From contig CAJHNH020006079.1 in assembly GCA_905116865.2 (NCBI GenBank), positions 171,501 through 235,500 on the forward strand: a stretch of DNA of 64,000 nt, read 5' to 3'. The notes beneath the pieces were generated by a model. That model ran no database searches, was not told the origin of the DNA, and worked only from the letters and a program-made list of their open reading frames with translations. The position numbers and the translations under genes are program-made. Below, one piece after another: positions 56,796 to 64,000 of this stretch; within the stretch, counting starts at the first letter, position 1; each line of letters begins with the position of its first letter. This DNA comes from Candidula unifasciata. Lineage: Eukaryota > Mollusca > Gastropoda > Stylommatophora > Geomitridae.

Positions 56796-57139
56796 AAGAA
56801 TGAATTTAGTTTACAGTACCAGAAAGGACTCTCGATGACAAAAGTGGTAGATGATAGTAACGATATTGTGACTTCGATACATTCAAAATGAGTTCATCTT
56901 TCAAAAATAAATAACTTTTTTGTTCACACTCAGTTATTTAGTAGAAGTTGCAGTAATAGTTCCACCTGTGGGTTCAAGCTCTCAGTTTAGAGGAAAAACA
57001 TAGACCCACTGCCACTCAACAAGCATTTGTTGAAAAACACGATTAAAAAGCGGCCTTTTCCTCGAAGCAGTCGGAAGAATGTACTTCGAAAATCAAGGAA
57101 CCAACAGTCTGCAATAGACCATAATGCGGAAAACGGTTA

Positions 57140-57230
57140 TGCACTAAAAACTCAGGTTCAGAGCCAACCAAAGTCTAGCAGCAGACGAACAACCAAAACT
57201 TTGAACCGGAGTTTACAGCCCGTGAATGTT

Positions 57231-57234
<4 letters not shown>
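57140..57234 (-). repeat. Repeat F, head part adjoining a (TAG)n array
   Basis: AACTCAGGTTCAGAGCCAAC, CAAAACTTTGAACCGG, AGTTTACAGCCCGTGAATGT. The microsatellite begins directly at its edge. Confidence 0.65.
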
Positions 57235-57735
<501 letters not shown>

Positions 57736-58405
57736 TCCTTGATGGATTTCTTTATTAATTCTTCCGTTTTCTGAAAAAAAAAAAATGTTCCACACATAAG
57801 TAAAGACCTTGGCCTGCTTGTATTGATGATCGTCAGTGAAACGGGACGTTAGTAACCATACGCAATGAGTATACATATAGTAGGTTCATATGCGTTATAT
57901 ATCAACACCACACTAACTACCTTTACTTCCTAAACATTTCCTGCTGTCCATTGTAAGTTAGAAAAATAAACTCAAACTAAACAGTCACTAGTAAGTCATC
58001 CTGCCGCTTATGCTGCATGGAACAGCAGACTAGTTGCTATGTGATGGCTGGGTTTGTTCGTGCTGTAAGCGGCTACATCCGTCAGAAGTTACCTCCATGT
58101 TTGTTTAGGTTGTGTTAGTGTGTTGCTTGCCTGTGTCAGCGAACACCCAGTGAATTACTGTTGTGGCGAATCTGGGGAGGGGGGGGGGGGGTTTCTAACT
58201 TGCACGATAATTTAATAAATAATACTATTAATACTATATAATAGTTCAGTTGTATTTGTATGAAAGCAATCAAAACGTAAAACGCAGACACACACACAAG
58301 ACGAAAGATGGCTATAAGTAACTACAAAAGAGAAGGAATATAAAGACAGCTGATTAGAGGAATGAAGAAGAGACTACAACTGTTTATTTATAACACAATA
58401 TTTTT
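57736..58405. other. No gene recognised; G-run
   Basis: Contains a G-run at about 58178-58190 and no exon or transposon motif. Confidence 0.35.
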
Positions 58406-58776
58406 GGCTCTCCTCCGAACTTCTACCCGATATTATGGCGGCCAAGCTAAACTAGATGGCTGCAACTTCCTCTGATTTATTTGCTTGTGAGTTTCAGGTA
58501 TCTAGTTTAGATCCCCATCCGCACTGAGCGTAGCGGCACGGGGGATACCGTCAGCAGTGAGTTTAACCGCGTTTTGTGCATGCCAAAAAGTGTGAGGACA
58601 ACAACGACGTTAATCTGCGCCAGAGCGCATGGTCTCCCATGTGGCTATTATCGTCTGCAGAAACGCTTGAAATTGTCAACGGTTCCTTGTCACAGTCCAC
58701 ATTTTACACATGACTGTGGCCTGTTAGGCTATTTGCTTGGCCGCCATAATATCGGGTAGAAGCTAGGAGGAGAGCC
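58406..58776. mobile_element. Small DNA transposon with 42-bp terminal inverted repeats
   Basis: Positions 58406-58447 and 58735-58776 are inverted repeats identical at 40 of 42 positions (GGCTCTCCTCC, then CTTCTACCCGATATTATGGC, then GGCCAAGC). The 287-bp interior is GC-rich in its middle, with a weak 61-codon frame of no recognised similarity. Flanks ATATTTTT and ATTTTTTT suggest an 8-bp duplication but are too simple to be sure. Superfamily not assigned. Confidence 0.75.
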
Positions 58777-58929
58777 CATTTTTTTATTTAGAGGCAGGGC
58801 GTTTATAAAACCCTAAACTGGGTCAAGTTTTTCAGAGTTAGGAAGTCATTTCAAATTATTATAATATGATAGCTTCCATCTCTTACTGACCTAACAGATG
58901 TTTCCTATGAATTTGGTTTTTCAATTTTG

Positions 58930-59280
58930 ATTTGCATTCAGTTTCTTATGCTCAGGTCAGACCATCAGGTGGGTTGCCTCTGTGAATTCCCATGTCTGTT
59001 GTAGGTCCTTTGCGGTTCCCCATAGTTTGCACTTCACTCTTTGCTCTTGAGGCCAGGTTTCTCGTTGTAGTTATAAGTATTTTGGACAGGCCTGCAGAAT
59101 GTGCTTATGTGCTTGTGGTCCCATCTGACATGCACACTGTGGGGACTGTAATATTTTTGCAGGTCTGTCCGCCAACTCATTTCCTGCCATGCCATAGTGG
59201 ACTAAGATCCATTGGAGAATAACTTGATTGTTTTCTGAGAGTCTGTTTAGCTGGTGGGATGTTGTGTCATATGCTCCACT
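58930..59280 (-). mobile_element. LINE RNase H / zinc-tail relic, separate family
   Basis: The minus strand encodes SENNQVILQWILVHYGMAGN and ELADRPAKI (RNase H third motif), then SPQCACQMGPQAHKHILQAC and PKYL, a Cys/His tail following RNase H. The order and wording differ from the I-like family in this window. Stops present. Confidence 0.7.
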
Positions 59281-59376
59281 ATTCTTCTTATGATTTGATA
59301 CCCATATTTAGTCTTATTGTTCTGATCAATGAACCTCTCAGTGTAGAATTAGATTCCATAATAGTTTAAATTAATG

Positions 59377-59693
59377 CATCGGTTTCCAAAACATGCTCAG
59401 TGGAGCCCTAAGGGCTAAGGATTCCACCTAAACTTCTCAGGCATTCATTGTGGCACCAGGAAAATAAATTTAACACTGAATTAAATTACAGATTAAGAAA
59501 AAGAAAGTAGAATCTACTTTCATAAGCTCAAAAATTATTGAGAGACAATAAAAGTGAGCGGACTATCATACACTGTTATGTCATGTGTCTTTTCGAATCC
59601 AGAATATTCTGGTATGTTAGGCATAAGGAGCTCAACCAAAAAAATTGCTTCTAAAAAGAGCTTCCCAAGTCAAAATAGTTGGGAGACACTGTG
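59377..59693. mobile_element. Probable hAT MITE
   Basis: Left CATCGGTTTCCAAAACATGC, then CAGTGGAGCCCTAAGG; right end reads CAGTGTCTCCCAACTAT from the outside. TTAATGCA (59371-59378) and TTAGTGCA (59694-59701) match 7 of 8 as flanks, but the exact ends are ambiguous by two bases. Confidence 0.45.
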
Positions 59694-59701
59694 TTAGTGC
59701 A

Positions 59702-60285
59702 TTCATTTAACAACCCAGTGGTCAAGATATAAATCTATAATGATATTAAACATTTTTTTTAAAGCTAGAATAGCTCTGGCTAGAAAAGTCCTCAAAATTG
59801 CCACCAGAAGTTTCTAAGGAGAAAAATATAATCAACACTTATCTGATCACATTCCCATTTTTAGTTTATGTCTGTGGCAAAGTGGTTTTGTCATTTACCC
59901 CATGTTCTAAATGTTGCAGTTCAGTTACAATCTCTGTTCTTCATTTCATAAGTGCATATGGTTGAGAGATCCCTGAGGTTCATCACTAGAGCCATGCAAT
60001 ATCATGCTTGTGCAGCACGCTTGGCAGACCGTTGTCTTCTGAGAGAGACAGAGCTTATTAGGATAAAACCTGGTGATTGCCTTGACCTTAAATACCTTTC
60101 GGCTATATTTACCTAACTGGCTATTATGGTGGACTGTCTTGTGTTACGTAAACAAAAAGATCAGATAGTAAATCTCGAACTTCCACGGTAATCACATAGT
60201 CAGTCTTGAACTTCCATTGATGAAATATACAGTGTAACTAAAGACACTGTAATTATTGTGTATTAAAATGGAAAAAAATAATATT
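59702..60285. other. No gene recognised
   Basis: AT-rich DNA with no exon or transposon signature. Confidence 0.35.
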
Positions 60286-60287
60286 TT

Positions 60288-60640
60288 ATGCTTTATTTTA
60301 TATTAATGAAACTGACTGGATCTGCACCACTGGGTGGTGAATTGATACATGAAGAGGCAGATGTGGTCAAGGCTCTTTGGAAACAAGCAACGGAATCAGT
60401 AGAGAAAGAAGATTATTATGGCTTGGAGAGAATGCGACACCTGGGTGTAACCAGAGTGTCTGGCCGGCTTACTACACTCAGAGGAAGGGCAAGAGGGACC
60501 TTTAACCATATTGTGACTGGTAGCATCAGGATTGGAACTCTGCGCTGGCTGCTGAAGATGAGGACGGAGCATGCATGGGAATGCCCTGAGTGCTGTGATG
60601 TCAATTCTTGGCTCAGCTCAACTGAACTCTAATGAAACTC
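60288..60640 (+). mobile_element. I-like LINE 3' end
   Basis: An uninterrupted 114-codon frame: EEADVVKALWKQATESVEKE, VTRVSGRLTTLRGRARGTFN, then ALRWLL-type LRWLLKMRTEHAWECPECCD. The Cys-rich terminus is followed by TCAACTGAACTC. This is the best example of the C-terminal tail; RNase H is missing. Confidence 0.85.
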
Positions 60641-61030
60641 TTTAGTAGTGCACCTGATTAGATACCATGAAATGTGCCAGGCAATAAATTGTGAAATTTA
60701 TTATTTGTGTACAGATTATTTAAATTCACAATGGGAAATCATTGTTTTAAAAACTTGGTGAAGTTATCTTTTAAATACATTGTGACAGGCCATCCATTAT
60801 TAGATGGCAACAAGCATAGCAGCAGAAGTGACATGAAGGCATTTGGATAAAAGGACAGATTAATGTTGCTGCGTGTGAATGTGACATACTTTTTATTTTA
60901 CCACTAGTGACAAAACTATTGTGATCCTGTGTGCACTTTTTTGGACAGAAAGTATTGTTATGAAAGGACTAACTGCCACACCGAGTCAAAGCAAAATGTG
61001 CAGTGTTTGCGCACTGTTTGAAATTTACAG

Positions 61031-61081
61031 ATAAATGGCAAGCAGATACGTCCGCAAACCTGTGCCGATTCCACAAGAATG
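61031..61081 (+). CDS. Candidate first coding exon, unknown gene
   Basis: A pyrimidine-poor but AG-ending acceptor (TTTACAG at 61030) is followed by ATAAATGGCAAGCAGATACG. The ATG at 61035 opens MASRYVRKPVPIPQE, and a strong donor GTGAGT follows at 61082. The peptide is basic and proline-rich and no family was recognised. The only support is splice signals plus an open frame of 15 codons, so this may be chance. Confidence 0.25.
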
Positions 61082-61089
61082 GTGAGTAG

Positions 61090-61960
61090 CCATTTGAATA
61101 AGAATTTAGGAATTTTTAAAATTCAGATTCATTAATAATGTTTTACATAATTTTAACTCATTCCTTATCTTACCTGATGTTTTGTATCCATAATGTACAC
61201 TGAAAATGAGTTTGGATGTCTCATATAGTGCCAGCATATGGTTACTCCTATGGGCCAGATTTAAATTCTCTGTCAGATTTGGACAGTCTTAAAGGGTGTT
61301 CTGTTTAGCATGTTTTCCTGCTCTACATCTGAAAGGGAAAAGTAGCGAGATTCATTTGTCCTTGTCCATGTAAGACTGTTGTTTATACCTGGCTGGTGTA
61401 GCTGTTATGGGTGCCCTAATTATAATTTCTTTGGAGGTTGAATGGGGTATCTAGGATTTGCCTTTATAGTCTGCCATCAGAACTGGGATTTAATCACTAA
61501 ATCTTAAACAGCAGGGCCGGAGGGGACAAACTGATAGATCGATCAATCATGAGATACAGTTTGTTGTCAGTTTTCCCTTAGTATCCTGTAGAATATGTGG
61601 ATCTTGTTTGGCTGTTTCTGCCTAGTTTGTCGATGCTGTCTTGCTCTAATATAATTGTAATATTGGTAATTTTCATAGTTGGATATGGGAGTGTCACTGT
61701 TTCTTTAAGTCTCAGAGTTGGAGGGGACTTCATCAGGTTCCCACTGGCCATGCAGAAATTAATTAATCACTCAAGTGCTGTCTTCACAGTGATGATTGGC
61801 CCCAATGGCTCTACAGCACTCTCCTTTACTGTAATTCTCTCAGACTGCTGTCTGTTCAAATCTTGGTGATATCATTCTATATATATCATTGAGTTATCAG
61901 TTTTATCACGGTGTTATGTCTATTGATGTGATGAAAATATCTAATTTCTATATGTTTTAT
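61090..61960. other. No gene recognised
   Basis: A 90-codon frame at 61597-61869 has no recognised similarity. No transposon motif. Confidence 0.35.
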
Positions 61961-61964
61961 TCTT

Positions 61965-62045
61965 CTTCTTCTTTTCATTCATCGCTGGTAAACTCCAGAG
62001 GTAAATTCTGGTTGTTCATGCACTTCTGGATTGTTGTCCTGCTTT
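61965..62045 (+). repeat. Repeat F, head fragment (plus)
   Basis: (CTT)n, TGGTAAACTCCAGAGGTAAA, GTTGTTCATGCACTTCTGGA. Confidence 0.6.
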
Positions 62046-62299
62046 TACATTTAATAAGTAGTTAGGTTTTAAAAGACTGTTTTGAGCCAAATACTTGAAA
62101 AATGATTGAAAGATCTTTATTTGATGTTTTGGTTTGAAGAAAGAGGCTAACAGAATTATCCTATAGAACTCCAAATGTCTGCAAAGAAACCCAATGGCTA
62201 TGCTTATCAATTTCAGGAAAAAATAAATTCCGTATCTTATTACTCTCTCTCTCATTATTATTACCCTTATTATTACCACTATCACTACTACTACTACGC

Positions 62300-62415
62300 T
62301 ACAAATAAGCCAGATCTGTAAAATGGAGATGCACCCAAACTCAGGTTCTGGGTCAAGATTAAAATCTAGAAGTGAACAAAAAACAAGAACTTTCCGGTGG
62401 AGTTTACAGCTTTAA
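62300..62415 (-). repeat. Repeat F, head fragment (minus)
   Basis: CAAACTCAGGTTCTGGGTCA, AAGAACTTTCCGGTGGAGTT, TACAGCTTTAAATGC, adjoining a (TAC)n/(TGC)n array. Inverted relative to the copy at 61965. Confidence 0.6.
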
Positions 62416-62552
62416 ATGCAAGTACTACTACTGCTGCTTCTGCTGCTACTGCTAATTTTACCACTACTACTACTGCTACTCCTTCTCCTGCTGCTACCAC
62501 CACTACAACCTACTGTTGCTGCTGCTGAAGCAAAAAAAAAAAAAAAAAAAAA
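62416..62552. repeat. (CTA/CTG)n-rich simple sequence and poly-A
   Basis: CTACTACTGCTGCTTCTGCTG-type sequence, then an A-run at 62533-62552. Confidence 0.9.
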
Positions 62553-62929
62553 ACACGTTAGAACAGTAGTGTATATACTTTTGGTATTTAGCCTATAGAC
62601 CATTTAAATGCCTGTTGCATTTTCCTGCTTGGGGGAAGAGGGGTAGGCGGTTCTAAGTGTACCTAATGGATACCTTTGCTTTTCCTGTAATCGATTGATT
62701 ATGAATTTGTAAATTTCTATAGAATAACTAGCCATGCATGGTGCTGTTGATTGGCAGTAAAGCATCTGTGAACATTTCCCTCCACACTATAAATGCTGTC
62801 TTCTCTTGACGTGTTGTGGACAGGGGATACAATTGTACTTTAAAAAATGTCATTTTGTATAAATCGTATTATCTCCCTTTGCGCAGTGATGCGCATTTGT
62901 GATTTTAATGTGCATAACTTTAAATAAAT

Positions 62930-63115
62930 AAAGCTCAACCCCACCAGGACGGCACAACTAGAAATACACACCCGATGACACAAACTGCCACTATTCGGAT
63001 GAGAAACACGCGGTCACAAGTCTCGGAAACCACGTTCAACCGTTATATTTGAGTTCCCGACAACAGCAAGGGTGGGGCTTTAAAATAACGAAAACTTGCG
63101 TCCTATATTGGAAAG
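62930..63115 (-). repeat. SINE family B copy, diverged
   Basis: ACCCCACCAGGACGGCACAA, CACACCCGATGACACAAACT, CAAGTCTCGGAAACCACGTT, CAACCGTTATATTTGAG, AGCAAGGGTGGGGCTTTAAA. Confidence 0.75.
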
Positions 63116-63407
63116 GCAGCGGACGTTTTTGAAATCCGTGTATAACTTTTGCGTTACGTCGCAAATCAGTCCCAGAATTTGTTGGTAATTTGTGGTTTTA
63201 CTAGGCTGAGTAGTTCGCATCGTTTTTATGTCCTTTGGCTAAGATCACAGTGTAGCTCTGCTGCGCTGCTTTGGCCAGGATCGGTCACATCCAAGTCACG
63301 GGTAAAACCCAGACGGCACGAGCCATCTCTTAAAAAAAAAACAACAACTCATACCGGGCGGTTTTCCCGTCCAATCTGGATAACCAGCGTAATATCCTCC
63401 AGGTGTC

Positions 63408-63630
63408 GGTTCTGTGGCTAAGTCGATGCGAACGCTTCGTAATGCCAAGGTGCCGGGTTCGATCCCAGCTGCGGGCATGCGCCTTGCGTTAGTTTCGACA
63501 GTGGTATCAGGGGGCCGACCGTCCAGGACCAATGGCAAACTACTGGACGTAAATTTGCCTAGAGAAACCACACAGCAGCCAGGGGCTGCTGGGGTTGGTT
63601 CTACAACGTCCTGTAAAGGATACGCAACTA
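63408..63630 (+). repeat. tRNA-derived SINE, family A, best copy
   Basis: TTCTGTGGCTAAGTCGATGC (A box), TGCCGGGTTCGATCCCAGCT (intact B box at 63456-63466), then GGCATGCGCCTTGCGTTAGT, ACTACTGGACGTAAATTTGC, CAGGGGCTGCTGGGGTTGGT, and end GTAAAGGATACGCAACTA. Confidence 0.88.
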
Positions 63631-63759
63631 ATAACTACTCGCCGGGTTGTCGAGCAGACAGGCTAGGTATCTTGGAGACCGACCTAGTTAAAAACAAATA
63701 AGTAGTAATTAGACTTAACGGCTCCCATGTCCTTTTCGAAAACAACACAAACCAGTCTG

Positions 63760-63893
63760 CTACAACATCGCATGCAGTTAAATCGCATAGGGTATATCAA
63801 AACAAGGGTTTTTGGCCCTAAAACAAATGTGTGTTCCAACCATCCACCCTATTCCTCAGATTTGTCTCCCTGTGATTTTTTTCTATTCCCAAA
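63760..63893 (+). pseudogene. mariner transposase fragment
   Basis: Encodes SNHPPYSSDLSPCDFFLFPK, the conserved HPPYSPDLxPxDFxLFP block that carries the third catalytic Asp of mariner (DD34D) transposases. Upstream sequence is decayed and the frame is joined at 63893 to a LINE fragment, so only this block remains. Confidence 0.8.
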
Positions 63894-64000
63894 ATTTCTC
63901 ACTCTCCATTCCCAGCAGTTAGCATCTTTAATGGGTCCAAAGATTTGTCGTAAAACTGTTTTCGAAAACCTGTAATAAGGCTTCATATCTTTTATTTCTG
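63894..64000 (-). mobile_element. LINE 3' fragment
   Basis: TCACTCTCCATTCCCAGCAG, TCTTTAATGGGTCCAAAGAT and GTAATAAGGCTTCATATCTT match 8093-8215 (the same minus-strand LINE family). Continues beyond the window. Confidence 0.7.

Noticed and set aside
63408..63480. Functional tRNA gene
   Set aside because: A and B boxes are present, but the sequence does not fold into a complete cloverleaf with paired acceptor ends and is followed by the SINE body seen in other copies.

Overview
The window looks like animal nuclear DNA, most likely from a mollusc and perhaps a gastropod. That placement is an inference from the repeat mix and the gene structure; no marker gene settles it. About 250 codons of one spliced host gene are visible. 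The rest is a dense graveyard of retrotransposons, tRNA-derived SINEs, small DNA transposons, minisatellites and microsatellites. No bacterial or organelle genes, rRNA, CRISPR array or operon structure were seen.

Host gene (minus strand, 14.5 kb down to 0.5 kb): six exons of a xanthine dehydrogenase/aldehyde oxidase family molybdoflavoenzyme. In transcript order they are 14505-14344, 12812-12652, 7656-7500, 4006-3897, 2140-2055 and 604-531. All splice phases agree. They encode both [2Fe-2S] cluster domains and the start of the FAD domain. The start-codon exon was not found at higher coordinates, and the rest of the FAD domain and the molybdenum domains lie beyond base 1. The introns hold LINE relics, a piggyBac-like inverted pair (4.7-7.4 kb), a 54-bp minisatellite (9.7-10.9 kb) and SINEs.

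15-31 kb: a degraded LINE ORF1 with zinc knuckles (15.7-17.5 kb), then two tandemly arranged RTE-like LINE copies with endonuclease/reverse transcriptase (21.5-23.8 and 24.4-26.2 kb). A hAT-type MITE resembling the SPIN/Charlie group lies at 27.5 kb. SINEs and LINE 3' ends fill the remainder.

31-50 kb: more SINE and LINE relics, a 33-bp minisatellite (37.5-38.0 kb) and many trinucleotide and tetranucleotide arrays. The best preserved reverse transcriptase-RNase H LINE is at 45.65-47.64 kb: it has a single reading frame broken only by two TGA codons and ends in a long (CTAA)n tail.

50-64 kb: an LTR retrotransposon (50990-55411) with a proline-tRNA primer binding site and a gag-like ORF but no visible polymerase. 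It is inserted into an older LINE relic. Beyond it are long (TAG)n arrays, a small transposon with 42-bp terminal inverted repeats (58.4 kb), LINE ends, a weak candidate first exon (61.03 kb), a SINE, and a mariner transposase fragment joined to a LINE fragment at the right edge.

Elements of the same family recur in both orientations. The arrangement therefore reflects repeated insertion and nesting, not genes working together.
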